From Leucaena leucocephala (Eukaryota > Streptophyta > Magnoliopsida > Fabales > Fabaceae): a DNA stretch of 64,000 bases. A program made the translations under genes and the position numbers. Below the pieces are notes generated by a model. It saw nothing but the letters and a program-made list of their open reading frames with translations. It was not told the origin of the DNA and made no database searches. This document shows positions 35,005 through 45,970 of this stretch, piece by piece (positions within the stretch are counted from its first letter, which is position 1; each line of letters begins with the position of its first letter). The stretch lies in the NCBI GenBank assembly GCA_037074615.1, contig CM073549.1, positions 5,027,001 to 5,091,000 of the forward strand, written 5' to 3'.

Positions 35005-36353
35005 TTGCATGCAGAGCAATACCAAATACACAACAGATCAATTAAGGGTGACAGTGAAGACGTGCAAATTGGAGATGCTCTTGTCCCAATTCCTACTGAT
35101 GAGGTGAAGACAATGAGCCAAGCAAAAAGGACTTTCATATTGTGGCCAAAGCATTTTGTTTCGGATCACGTCGCCTCATCCCCCAGCCAACTTCCCACCC
35201 CTCCCACTTTGAATGCCATGCAACGTGTGATCCTATTGGCATATGACAAAATGTTCCATGTAGACGCGTTGCCTATGGATTCAGCTGTGGGCGACATGGG
35301 GGCACCGGCCTTCCTGGACCATGCGGACGTCAATTCTTTGATCACTCCCAAGGAAGAACTGACCTCCGGCTGCATCCAAGTGTTTTTGATGTAAGTATAA
35401 TTTAAATGTAAATATATGTAATAACAAAGTTTAAGTCTTACAACTAATGTCGTGTATGCATTGCCTGTAGGTACATGCAAGCTGAGTTGGTTTCCTCAAA
35501 GGGCAAACAAAAAAAGTTTGAATTCCTATGCCCACTTCAGATTTATGCTAAAGGAACCTCTCAATCTTCGAGGCTTGCATATATTTCAAGGAGGCTCGGT
35601 GAAACCGATATTGATTGTTTCTTCGCATCATATATGCAGGAGTAAGAATAATAATATTTCATTTTATTTCATATATACTAGTTTTGTATTTTCTTAATTA
35701 TAATACTCATTCTCTTTTAACTAATTTCTACAGCAATCATTGGCAACTTGTCATCCTATGTAAGCATAGCTATAAAGTTTTCTTCTTATGCTCCCTCCAT
35801 TACAAGCCCTCGGTTGATGTCAGGAAGATCATGAACACGTACGTGAGTTCTCTTCTATACACAATGATCTTTGTGATAAATGGGTTATTAACTTATTAAC
35901 TTTGGTCATAGGGCTATGAGGACGTTCGCAGTTGCAAGGGGCCTTAAACACACTAATTTGGTGAGGGACCATGAATGGATCACACCGATGGTAATAAAAG
36001 TATATATTAGCTAGGTTCCCCGTTTTGATGATGAGAAATAATTTTTATCTTGTTAACACAGAGTCGAAGGCAACCCAGAGAAAGCAACTTGTGCGGCTTC
36101 TACATAGTCAGACACATGGTCAATATTATCTTGGCAAATAGGATTGACCTAACTGAGGAGGTAAAATTGTATTTTTAATGATTTCATATTTCTTAATTGT
36201 CAATCTAATCTATATTAGTAATGCCTTAATTTCTTTGATTTTGATTTCATATTTCAGATGTTTGATCAACCTGATCCATTTTCTGACCAAGATATTGAGG
36301 ACCTGCGTAATCAGTGGGTAGAGTTTTTTGTTCAATTCCTTCCTTCTCTATAG
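35005..36353 (+). CDS. ULP1-type (C48) cysteine protease gene, spliced
   Basis: Exons 35005-35390, 35471-35641, 35734-35838, 35912-35990, 36062-36160 and 36258-36353 join in frame with GT/AG junctions and end in TAG. ULP1/SENP proteases process SUMO or cut it from proteins; related domains are common in plant CACTA and MULE elements. Core motifs: His in NHWQLVIL, a CSLHYKPSVD stretch where many family members have Asp, Gln in RRQPRES and the catalytic Cys in NLCGFYIVRHM. The Asp-to-Cys change also appears, to my knowledge, in the plant transposon branch with an 'FCSL..KP' motif, so activity is uncertain. No stop was found in these exons. The true start is unclear because the N-terminal fragment before it is shifted and probably deleted. 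Confidence 0.75.
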
Positions 36354-36569
36354 TATTTGTTTTTCACTTAATACCTTTTTCTACTTTTCTGTTCAAATTG
36401 TAGCATTTTTGTATTGAATTTTATTAAATGAATAATATAATGAGCAATTGAATTATATATGTCTCTGGCATCTTGAACTGAGGATGATCGATGATTGAGT
36501 CGTATATTATATTTGGGCAGTTTATTTATGAAGCTTCAGGCCAACGAAATGTATTAAATATAAACTTAT

Positions 36570-37045
36570 AATAACATCTACATCGGAGGTATATATAGCT
36601 GTCGGTGTAGAAAGAAAATATATCATAATATAAATTTAATAACATCTATATCGGATGTATATACAACCGGTGTTAACATTTGAATAATCTACACCGTCCC
36701 AATATTCAACCGGTGTAGATGTTAAAAAATAATACACCGGATGTAAATGCGAATCGCTTTAAAATGTAGACCGGTGTGAAAAAGTATACATTCAACACAC
36801 CGTCCTAATATTCAACCGGTATTAACATTTGAATAATTTACCTCGTCCCAATATTCACCGCTGTAGATGTTAAAAATATTACACCGGCTGTAAATGTGAA
36901 CCGCTGTAAAATTTAGACCGGTGTAAAAAAGTATAAATTCTACACCGATCTTGTGACCGGTGTAAAATGTCTCACTTTTTACACGGTCCGTTTCTACATC
37001 GGTTGTATGTGCGATGTTAAATGCTATTTTCAACCGGTGTAGAAA
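36570..37045. repeat. Right subterminal repeat block of the CACTA element
   Basis: Dense repeats of accggtgta, caaccggtgttaac and tacaccg in both orientations, many in near-tandem units (for example cccaatattcaaccggtgt and the following gtagatgttaaa). Typical subterminal region of a CACTA element, the presumed binding zone for its TNPA-like protein. Confidence 0.85.
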
Positions 37046-37066
37046 TGCTTTTTTCCAGCCGTGTCT

Positions 37067-38705
37067 AGCCCTTTGAATGCCTCTTATTTTGCTCTACTCT
37101 AGGTACTGCTGGTTTATTTTGTTTTCGTCTGTGTTTAGTTGTAATTCACAGTGAGCCTAATGCTCTGCTGAGATGTTTTGGGATGGATTCCACATGCTTC
37201 AATAAGCTCATGCCTTTTTTATGTCCTTTCTTTTTATCTTTATAATATAATGGTACTTTAATAAAAAAAAGAATACCCTTTATTTCTCTAAATTTTTATT
37301 ATAAAATTTCTTAAAAGAAATATTTTCTATGTCACACAACGTTTCTTGTTGAAGTGATTTTATTCTTTCCTATGTACGCTCAAATTTATATTTTTTATAA
37401 CCATTATTTCTATTTTATTTCCTTTTACATATATTTCACTTCTTTGGGTGGATTTTAGATTTTCTTTATAATTTAGAAGGAGCAGAGGCTAATAACATAA
37501 AATTATAAATAGAATCGGACTTATATATTCTAAATTCTCAAGAGAACTTTTAAATCTCTTTTAAATTTTAAAAGTAAGCCTCTTTACATTTTCACTATTT
37601 TTTTCAGATTATTTGTGGGAAAAATAATTATAAAGATAGAAAAAAGCACGCGTGATAGGAAAAAGGGATCCATATTGGAAATAGTAATTAAGACTTGGTG
37701 GACCACTTTTTCTGGATAGTTCATGACAGAAATGAAACAGACTCACTATTGCAGTTATTGTTCTTTTTGTTTGTTAGCTGACTGGCTCCCTTTCGAAACC
37801 GACGCTACATAACATATAAAGTGAATTTGCATTTTTTTAAGTACAAGTATGATTTTAATAGAGATAAAGGCACTATTAAAAATTAAATATAAATATATTT
37901 TTTAGTAAAAATTTAAATTTTAATTTATTATATTATGATTGATTAACCTCTTTGACTTAAATTTTCTTTTATCCTTACATTTACTCAAACAGAACCATTC
38001 TTGGATTTATTTTTTTAATTTTTTTATGCCTCAGAGGAAGTACATGCGTTTGGACTTTGGACTTCTCAATCAAATAGCATATGAATATAACACACAGTTG
38101 GAGTTTGGATGTCCCCTTCTTCTGGTTCAATGATACTAAGCACTTTCTTGAGTTTTTTAAAAAAAAAAAAATATGAGATTACGAGTTTGATTCTCAATAT
38201 ATATAATGAGTTTGATCCTATTTACTCAAAGCAATGCTCTAACTGGTTTGGTCAAGAGTATTAAATAAGTTGACTGAATTGAATTTTATATTTTTTTTTC
38301 TTTTAGCATGTCTAAAATAATATCGCTTTGAATAAAAAAAAAACAGTCCACTAAATTTATGCTTTAGTGACTATTTTACGAGATTATATGTGTATATACA
38401 TGAATCTCATATTTACTTACAGATTAATACTTTTTAATCAAATATTTTTTTTTTATAATTATATATATAAATATTTTAATTAAATTATATTATTTTAGTC
38501 TATGCTAGGTTTGACCTCGATTTAACAATTGATCTTTGGGTCTAATGACTGATCCGATTTTTGTGACTAGTTGCATCTTGTTCTGTGTTGAACAGGCAGC
38601 CCACAAATTTTCCTATATTTTAAAAGCCCAATCAACCCAATACTCATTTCTCGCTGAGTTTAGTTTCTCCTAAGCGCTCCCTAATCACAATCAGACCTTA
38701 TTGAG
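37067..38705. other. Spacer right of the CACTA element
   Basis: AT-rich, no exon or RNA gene recognised. The first ~150 bp after the TSD should continue the sequence that precedes 28849 in an empty allele. Confidence 0.4.
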
Positions 38706-39152
38706 TGTGTGTTTGAATAAGATTTTAAAAAATAGTTTATAAAAAAAATGGACTTTTAAAAAGCTTATGAAAAAAAGGCTTTTAGAGAAGAGTTTATGGA
38801 AAAAAGTGGTTCTGGATAAATGAGTGTTTGAATAGTTATTATCAAAAAGGGTTTTGTAATTGAAAAATTACTAAAAAGAGTATATATGAGAGATGAGATA
38901 GAGGAGAGAGGTTAAAAAAATAAAGAAGAGAGGAGAGAGGGTATAAGAAAAAATAAGGGTAAAATAGTAATTGAGTAGTTTATAAGCTCATTTACTGTTC
39001 CAAAAGCTACTTTGATCAGCTCATCTAAAACCATCGTTTTAAATCATGGTTTAGTCCAAACCTCATGACTATTTGTTTTAAAATTTCTTAAAATCGAGGT
39101 TTGGATCAAGAGTCTTTTTAAAATCATAGTTTTATTGTTTTTCAATAAGGCC
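38706..39152. mobile_element. MITE family M4, copy 2
   Basis: Starts gtgtgtttgaataag and ends near attgtttttcaataaggcc. It has the family segments gagtagtttataagctcatt, tactgttccaaaagctactt, catctaaaacca, catggtttagtccaaacc and ttgttttaaaatttct. It is in the opposite orientation to the copies at 40112 and 59069. The core is a short gagagagg tract. Confidence 0.7.
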
Positions 39153-40111
39153 CTGAAGCTAAAAAACAAAACTCTGATATTACAGCTATCCCCTCAAATC
39201 TTAGCTTATTTTACTTTCTTGCACTATCTTTCCCGATCGAAGAGAAAATAAAAAATAATGCATCCCATAGATTTTAAAATACCCAACAAAAACAACTTAG
39301 TTTAAAATATTAATGTCTCAATAATTAACTTTTAACCCATCCATATGCTTTCCCTTACTTGCTTTATTAATTTATCTTCGCCAAGTCAAAACCAATTTAC
39401 AAGGTCAATGCGTAGGATTGATATTTTTTTTGAAAAACTAATAAAGAATTCAAATCTGGTTACTAATATAAGTATTTTATAAATGGAAAAAAATAGTTAT
39501 ATCATATGTGATGCTTTGCTTGCCCTGCCCGCCCTTCACGATGAGCTATCATATTTAATTATTCATCTAAATAAACTTTTTTTTATAAGAAACGAATAAA
39601 ATATAATCACATGAAATTTGTCCCTAAAAACAAATCTACCAAAAAATATCTATATATCTTTATGAAAGACAAAAAGCATCTGCAATATATATCCTGCAAA
39701 CATCATTCATGCTGCTGAAGCAACTCCAAAATAAAAATTTAATTTAATTTTCGTACCTCAAAATTCCTATATATTCCTATAATTTTATCTGTAAATTATT
39801 TTTAATATACTTTCAATAACTTTTTGATTTTAAGTTATTCAAATTTAATATACATACAAAAAATGAGAATAAAACTAACATAATAATAAATTAAGAATAA
39901 AATTATATATTTATATTAATAATATGATTTATAAATATAATTAAAAAACTTTATATTTTTGGCCTATAAATAGAATTATCAGAGTATATACAAATTATAA
40001 GCTTTGTTTCTATATTATTTTAATATTTTTTCAATAATAAAATGAAAACCAAATGTTAGAAAAAAAGTTTGGTGCTAAAAAGTCTTGATTTCAACATATA
40101 TATATATATAT
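39153..40111. other. AT-rich spacer, no gene seen
   Basis: Non-coding DNA between two MITE copies. Nothing recognised. Confidence 0.4.
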
Positions 40112-40595
40112 GGGCTGTTTGGAAAACAATAAAATTATAGTTTTAAAAAGGTTTCTGACCCAAATTTCGGTTTGAAAATTTTTTAAAACAAACAGTCATA
40201 TTTGTCTAAACCTCAATTTGGATCAAACTATAGTTTCAGATAAGCTGGTCAGAGTAACTTTTGGAACAGTAAAAGAACTTATGAACTACTCAATTACTAT
40301 TTTACCCTTACTTTTTCTTACATTCTCTCTCCTCTCTCCTATATCTTTTTCACTATCTCTCCTCTATCTTTTTCACTATCTCTCATCTCTCTTCTATCTT
40401 TTTCACTATCTCTCCTCTCTCTTTTATATTTTTTACCCTATCTCCTCTCTGATCTCTCATACATACCTTTTTTAGTAATTTTCCAATTATAAATTTTTTT
40501 AGTAATAACTATCCAAACACTCATTTATCTAGAGATTTTTTTTCCTATAAACTCTTTTCTAAAATTTTTTTTTATAAGATGTTCAAAATCTTATA
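40112..40595. mobile_element. MITE family M4, copy 3 (CT-rich core)
   Basis: Starts gggctgtttggaaaac and carries aaaattttttaaaacaaaca, gtcatatttgtctaaacctc, agcttttggaac-type text as taacttttggaacagtaaaa and gaacttatgaactactcaat. These match copy 4 at 59069 almost word for word. The core is a repeated ctatctctcctctc tract. The right end is near gttcaaaatcttat. Confidence 0.7.
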
Positions 40596-40596
40596 T

Positions 40597-40623
40597 GGGG
40601 GTGGGGGGTGGGGGGTGGGGGGG
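40597..40623 (+). repeat. G-rich tract, likely G-quadruplex former
   Basis: Four runs of five to seven G separated by single T bases on the plus strand, 27 bases in all. This exceeds the usual four-G-tract quadruplex pattern and stands out in AT-rich surroundings. Confidence 0.85.
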
Positions 40624-40841
40624 AAGCATTTGTTCAAAGAGTCTTGGAAAATTAAATTCAAATTGTACACATAAAAAAAGAAATAAAAAGGATAAAACGG
40701 ATAGACAGAAGTTTGGTGAGTGGTCCTTGTCTGTCAGTCTAAGGTGGCAACGTCCAACGTCGTACCCAATACTCATCATTTTTTAAAAAAGAAGTAATTA
40801 ATTGTTAAAGCAAAAAACAGTAATTAGATCCTTTTTTTAAT
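40624..40841. repeat. Duplicated spacer segment of the PLA1 array, copy 1
   Basis: The text gcatttgttcaaagagtctt, acagaagtttggtg, ggtccttg, ggcaacgtccaac and tactcatcatttt matches 52935-53085, and in part 58995-59060. The three copies lie in the same order and orientation relative to the phospholipase genes, so this is the left edge of the tandemly duplicated unit. A MULE is inserted directly after it, its TSD occupying 40833-40841. Confidence 0.75.
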
Positions 40842-41140
40842 GGGAAAATGACATCTGAGTTCCGTGGAAGGCATTAAATACCAAAAAAGTCTCAGGAAAT
40901 GGCATAAGTATTTTAAAGTCCCATGGGACTTTAAATGAATTTTTTCTAATTATGAGTTTACATAACTACCCCTTGCTCATATTCTCTTGGTCAGATTACC
41001 CTCAGTACTGAGAAGAAAGAAAGAAGGAGTTGCTACTCCTTGTTGTCGATGCTCTTCTCCATACCGCCTTCATCTTTTGTTCTCTTCGCACCTCTCACTT
41101 CCTCGCATCTTTCTTCTTCTTCTTCGCCTTAATTTCGAAC

Positions 41141-41607
41141 AAGCTGTACAGTTATTTTGGATCCTTGGTGGTTCTTTTGGTCAAGATCTTAACAGCACTG
41201 AAGCTGGTTGGCAGGTACGAAGAATGAGATTTGACTTGTTTGCTTTTGTCTCTTCTTCTTCTTCTTCTCTTTCAAAAGTGCGCATCAGTTTCATGTTCCT
41301 TTTTTTACTCTGTTATGGCAATTTAGGTCAGCCCTGATCTGTATGGAGATAACAACACCGACTCTTCACATATTGGACAGTGAGTTATATTAATTTCTTA
41401 TTTCTCAGTGCTTATTCTCTTTCCCCTAATCATTCACAGATTTTGTTTTATTAATTTCAGAGTGGTGCATATCAAGTTACTGGTTGTTATAATCTTCTTT
41501 GCTCTGGTTTTATTCAAATTAACAATCAAATAACCCTTGGAGCCAACATCTACCCACTTTCAAATTATGGGTCTTCTCCATATGATATAAGCATCCTTGT
41601 CTAGAAG
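41141..41607 (+). pseudogene. Captured neprosin-domain gene fragment (three exons)
   Basis: Three short exons with intact GT/AG junctions: about 41141-41214 (ILGGSFGQDLNSTEAGWQ), 41330-41379 (VSPDLYGDNN, then LFTYWT in a shifted frame) and 41461-41607 (SGAYQVTGCYNLLCSGFIQI, NNQITLGANIYPLSNYG, YDISILV). These match the C-terminal half of the neprosin domain (DUF239; secreted glutamic peptidase-like proteins of plants). The middle exon is one base short, which shifts the frame, and the Trp codon expected after SILV is TAG at 41602-41604. It lies inside the MULE, so it is most simply a transduplicated host fragment. I found no further neprosin exons after it. Confidence 0.85.
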
Positions 41608-41861
41608 GTACGTAAAAAAAATTTCCCCTTCCCATTTTAACAGTATTATATTATATTTTTCACTAGACATTCTGTAGACATTAAATAATCATTACAAAAG
41701 AGAATCTCTGACACATGGTCATTATATAGATTATTACATTGATTCATCTTATGAAGAAACATGCACATGTTTAAGGTTCATTGTATTCTTAGGTTGGTCT
41801 GTTCTTTTTTTATGTTTTTGTTGTATGATAGTATTTGATTTCTCAATAGGGTCTCCGAATA

Positions 41862-43105
41862 CACGGCTGGAAAAAAGGCTTTCTAAATCGGTTGAAAATG
41901 GACTTATACACCGAACTTTGATCCGGTGTAGAAACAGCCCGTGTAAAAAGTTTAATATTCTACACCGGTTGTATATGACCGGTGTAAACAATCAGTTTTT
42001 TTAAATCGGTTATTTCATACAACCGGTTTAAAAAGTAATGTCAAAATAAAAAAAAATCAGAAAAAAAAAACTCTAGATCTGAAATTATTTTCTTCTTCGT
42101 CACAAATCTGAAGGAAGAGAAGAGTGATGAAGAAGAATAGGTACCTGTAAAATGCAAGCAGAGAACAAAAAAGAGGAAGAAAGAAAAAGCTAAAGAACCC
42201 AGAAACGAAAGAAACAAAAACTTAGATATATGCGCAGAAATGAAAACCCATAAACATCATCACCTAATTGAAGATATCACAAAAACATCGTCACAATTCC
42301 TTTTGGTTACCTGCTCAAAAGCAAACAAAAATATATTTAAACAGAACCCAGAAATAAATGAGGCAAAAACTCAAATATATATATAAAAACAAAAACCTAG
42401 AAACGCTGTTACCTAATTAAAGATATCACAGAAACATAGTCACAATTCCTCCGACTTACCCAGTTAAAAGTGAACAGAAATATATTTAAACAAAATCGAG
42501 AAAGAAATGAACAAAAAAATAGACACCCACCATCGCAGATCTAGATCTTCTTCTTTGGTGAGCTTTAGAGGTTACAATGACTGACTTCAACAATAGAGAA
42601 CAACGAGTACAGGTATGGGTCATCGCATATCTAGGTCTTCTTCTCAGCGAGCTTTAGACAGTGTGTTACGAAGGTGGAGCTTCCTGTCACCATGTGTTCT
42701 CCCTTGGCTAGTTTTCTCCAGGGACGACGATATGATTTGTGAAGATAGGAAATCGTAAAAAATTAATGCCACCGCTCATGACTTTTTACACCGGTCCTAT
42801 TTTACGACCGGTGTAAATATTTCATCTTATTTACAAAAATGCCACCGGTCATGACTTTTTACACCGGTCATGACTTTTTACACCGGTCCTATTTTACGAC
42901 CGGTGTAAATATTTCATCTTATTTACAAAAATGCCACCGGTCATGACTTTTTACACCGGTCATGACTTTTTACAGCGGTCATATTTTACGACCGGTGTAA
43001 ATATTTCATCTTATTTACAAAAATGCCACCGGTCATTTTTTTTAAACCGTCTCCGCAGTGACCGGTTTAAAAATGGGGCTTTAAAAAGCCTATTTTCCAG
43101 CAGTG
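41862..43105. mobile_element. Non-autonomous CACTA element, 1.24 kb, TSD ATA, nested in the MULE
   Basis: Termini CACGGCTGGAAAAAAGGCTT and, inverted at the right, CACTGCTGGAAAATAGGC; flanks are ATA on both sides (41859-41861 and 43106-43108). End sequence and ACCGGTGTA subterminal repeats are those of the 8.2-kb CACTA element 4.8 kb to the left, so that family (or a relative with an intact transposase) could have moved it. The interior has no recognisable gene; it holds two near-tandem copies of ~125 bp (about 42230-42490, shared tatcacagaaacat-type and acaattcct blocks). Confidence 0.93.
42769..43030. repeat. Three tandem subterminal repeat units in the small CACTA
   Basis: Units beginning at about 42769, 42841 and 42931 share gccaccggtcatgacttttt, tacaccggtc, attttacgaccggtgtaaat and atttcatcttatttacaaaa. 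Units two and three carry an extra copy of the accggtcatgactttttac module. Each unit holds several ACCGGT palindromes. Confidence 0.9.
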
Positions 43106-43108
43106 ATA

Positions 43109-44433
43109 ATTCATTGGAGAAAAAGGGGTTGGTGTATTCCTTAAAAAATTTCTTCACAATTTCTTGTCTGGGGTAATGTATGATGATGCTGTTGATAAAA
43201 ATAGTGTTTTTTGGTCTTGTTCCTCTCTCTGGAGCTATTTGAATATGCTGGAATGTGAATTTGAAGGAGGAAATATTCTAATATTGGACAGGTGAATATA
43301 TATTAACTTGTTATTGCAGGTGCTCAATATTTAGTCCAATAGTAACTTCCTCTTTCTGTTGCGATACTCTTACCCTTCTTTATTACCTTTTACATATCAG
43401 TATTACTTTGTCATGATGATTACCTCCCCAGTTTTTGAGTCTGTTGTGATTCTCTTAGATTTTCTTGTAGAAAGCATGAATAATTTCCCCATCTTATTCA
43501 TTCTTTTCTTCAGTTTTAGAAGCTAACCCATGGAGAGAAACTTTCAAGCCTGTATATATACTCACCCAAAAGGAAAATCAATTGTGCACAATGAAAACCA
43601 GAAGAAATAGAAGGTTTAGATCAGTTTGTTTTGTGTTCTTTTCCCTCCTGAGTAAAAAGGTTTTTCTTCCTGCCTGAGTTTACTTTCTCTGTGATAGTGA
43701 AGTTGAAAGAGAGCTTAGATTATTATTTTCAAAAGGAGGTGACTGGATATCTTAGATTGAAAATTAGTACAAGTCCAAACAAACAAGGGATGAGACAAAA
43801 TTTACAATGCTTGTGGAAGATATTAGAGAAGGAGTACTAGTATATATTTATACAACATTCACCACTGCAAACAGCGAAACATGTTTTGTTAATCATCTTA
43901 ACATATACTCAACTATGCGCCTCCATTGTTTTTCTTTAATCCTTTGAAATTTGACTGCAATTATGAATCTACCGCTAAATGCTGGCAGCATATGACACAC
44001 AAGTTATGTGTATGACTGTTTTTTCATTGTCTGATATGCTAGATTAATTGTTCTTAATCTACGGTACTGTTGGAAAAGAAAATGGGACAATGTTATAGTA
44101 AATTTTGAATCAATCTATGATTGAAATTCATGCACAATGCGATTGCAGTTTTTTGAAGATGAAAACGAAGCAGTAAGGTACTGTGACTTGTTACAGGGAG
44201 GAGGTCAAGGTTGTGAAGGCATGGTTGAGATAAAAGCCTCATCGGTATAGTATAAAACACAGCAATAATTCTGTGATAGTCTTTTCTCTGTTTATGAAAT
44301 TTTTTATGATAAATTTCTCTACGTATTCTGCAGATATTTAGTTGCAGGTGCTGGGGTTGTTATTCCTTCAGCACTTTGTTGTTAGTCGCAGATGCTAGGG
44401 TTGTTATTCTTTAAACACCTTGTAGGTGTTCAT
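43109..44433. other. MULE interior, unassigned
   Basis: Sequence between the nested CACTA and the hairpin. GC content is somewhat above the spacer level and some intron-like borders occur, but I could not match any exon to a family. It may contain further captured or transposase-derived non-coding sequence. Confidence 0.35.
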
Positions 44434-44467
44434 GCAAGATTATTGTGTCCGAACTAATAAAACAAAG

Positions 44468-44621
44468 GTTCCTTGAACCCCCAATTACTAGAAGGCCTCC
44501 GGGAAGGCTAAAGAGAAAAAGGATTGAGTCTCAATTTCAGAACAGGAAGACTTATCATTATGGAAGATGCCATGAAGCTGGACACATAGTGAAGATATGC
44601 AAGAATCTAAACCCAAGCTGA
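44468..44621 (+). pseudogene. MULE zinc-knuckle tail, left hairpin arm
   Basis: Reads FLEPPITRRPPGRLKRKRIE, SQFQNRKTYHYGRCHEAGHI, VKICKNLNPS and stop, the usual C-terminus of MuDR-type transposases: basic linker plus CCHC knuckle. The first Cys of the knuckle (C-G-R-C in the right arm) is Tyr here, so this copy would not bind zinc normally. No upstream transposase domain is attached. Confidence 0.75.
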
Positions 44622-44889
44622 GGAATGGCGCTGATTTGCTCTATTTTTTGTGTAAATACATAGCACACTGATTTTTGCTTTGTATATATTTGTAGAAAGT
44701 GATAAAAGTTATTTTTTATAACCTTGATCAATATCCATCTTGTTGGAAGGTAGGATAGATCTTGATGAATGTGTCTATGTTTGCTGTATGCCTTTTACAT
44801 TTGCTGGCAAGACCTGATGTAATTGGAAAGTGCATATATATAAATTAGATCAAATACTATGTTTGCTGTCATTTGCTGTCATTTGTTAG

Positions 44890-45180
44890 TTGCAGTCGCA
44901 GGGGTTGTCATTCCTAAGTGCAGGGGTTGTTACTGCAGGTGTTGGGGTTGTTATTTGTTGGTGATGGGGTTGTAATCTCAGGTGCTGTTACCACAGGTGA
45001 TGGGGTTGTTATTTGTAGGTGGTGGAGTTGTTATTTGTTGGTGGTGGGGTTGTTATTGCAGGTGCTGGGGTTGTTACCGCTGGTGCTGGGATTGTTATTT
45101 GTTGATGATGGGGTTGTTATTCGTAGGTGGTGGAGTTGTTATTTGTTGGTGGTGGGGTTGTTATTGCAGGTGTCTTCCGA
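44890..45180 (+). repeat. 22-bp minisatellite, plus orientation
   Basis: Degenerate tandem repeats of about gttgttattgcaggtgctgg plus two bases (variants with atttgttggtggtggggttg). The same unit appears inverted at 45228-45712 and 46370-46915. Confidence 0.85.
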
Positions 45181-45227
45181 TCGCGACAAGTATTCACACA
45201 AACTTCCAGACAACAAGCCCAGCACCT

Positions 45228-45712
45228 ATGAGTAACAACCCCAACACCCATGAATAATAACCCCAGCACCCATGAATAACAACCCCAGCACCTGCTGTCA
45301 CAACTGGTCGATCCTCTTGTCGCGACTGGACGTCTCGGGTGATTTTGGTCGCGACAACAACTGCGTTCAGGTCGCGAGAACAATTCGCTTAAGCTTGCAA
45401 AAAATGACCCCCATCGCCCATGAGTAACAACCCCACCACCCAGGAATGACAACCCAAGCGCCCACGAGTAACAACCCCAGCACCTACAATTGACAACCCT
45501 AGCACCTGCAGTCGCGACTGGTCGATTCTGTTGTCGCGACTGGACGTCTCGGGTGATTTTGGTCGCAACAACAACTGCGTTCAGGTCGCGACAACAATTC
45601 GCTTAAGCTTGCAGAAAACGACCCCCATCGCCCATGAGTAACAACCCCACCACCCACGAATAACAACCCAAGCGCCCACGAGTAACAACCCCACCGCCCA
45701 CAATTGACAGCA
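45228..45712 (-). repeat. 22-bp minisatellite, inverted array with interposed 140-bp units
   Basis: Repeats of aacaaccccagcacccatga, the reverse complement of the array at 44890-45180, interrupted by two copies of a longer unit containing actggtcgattctgttgtcg, ggacgtctcgggtgattttg and tcaggtcgcgacaac (near 45300-45400 and 45515-45610). Confidence 0.8.
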
Positions 45713-45970
45713 AAGTAAATGACAGCAAACATAGTATTTGATCTGATTCATATATATGCACTTTTCAATTACATCAGGTCTTGCCAGCAAATACAGAAGT
45801 CATACAGCAAACATAGACACCTTCATCAAGATCCATCCTACCTTCCAACAAGATGGAGATTGATCAAGGTAACAAAAGATGACTTTAATCACTTTCTAAA
45901 GCAATATACAAAGCAAAAATCAGCGTGCTATGTATTTACACACAAAAATAGAGCAACCTACCGCCATTCC

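Larger units (their letters stand above)
28849..37063 (+). mobile_element. CACTA (En/Spm) transposon, 8.2 kb, TSD TCT
   Basis: The left terminus CACTGGTGGAAAA pairs with the right terminus (ttttttccagccgtg; reverse complement CACGGCTGGAAAA). The 3-bp target-site duplication TCT is present on both sides (28846-28848 and 37064-37066), as expected for CACTA elements. Inside, left to right, are two paralogous small coiled-coil ORFs, a TNP2 transposase pseudogene and an ULP1-type gene preceded by a fragment of a second CACTA ORF. Repeats of the type ACCGGTGTA/TACACCGGT crowd both ends and also the gaps between genes. With the transposase broken this copy cannot supply its own transposase. Confidence 0.93.

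Noticed and set aside
40218..40475. Ser/Leu/Phe-rich ORF (and the similar one at 59221-59571)
   Set aside because: Both are translations of the CT-rich core of MITE family M4.
40987..41337. A complete 116-aa gene at the left of the MULE
   Set aside because: Only the neprosin exon part is meaningful; the frame runs through a splice donor at 41215 into intron.
28849..43105. A single 14-kb CACTA element from the left CACTG end to the CAGTG at 43105
   Set aside because: The flanks do not match (TCT against ATA). Pairing 28849 with 37063 and 41862 with 43105 gives two elements, each with a perfect 3-bp duplication.
44918..45790. Several ORFs with Trp/Cys/Gly-rich repeats on both strands
   Set aside because: They are readings of the 22-bp minisatellite, which stays open in several frames; no domain is present.
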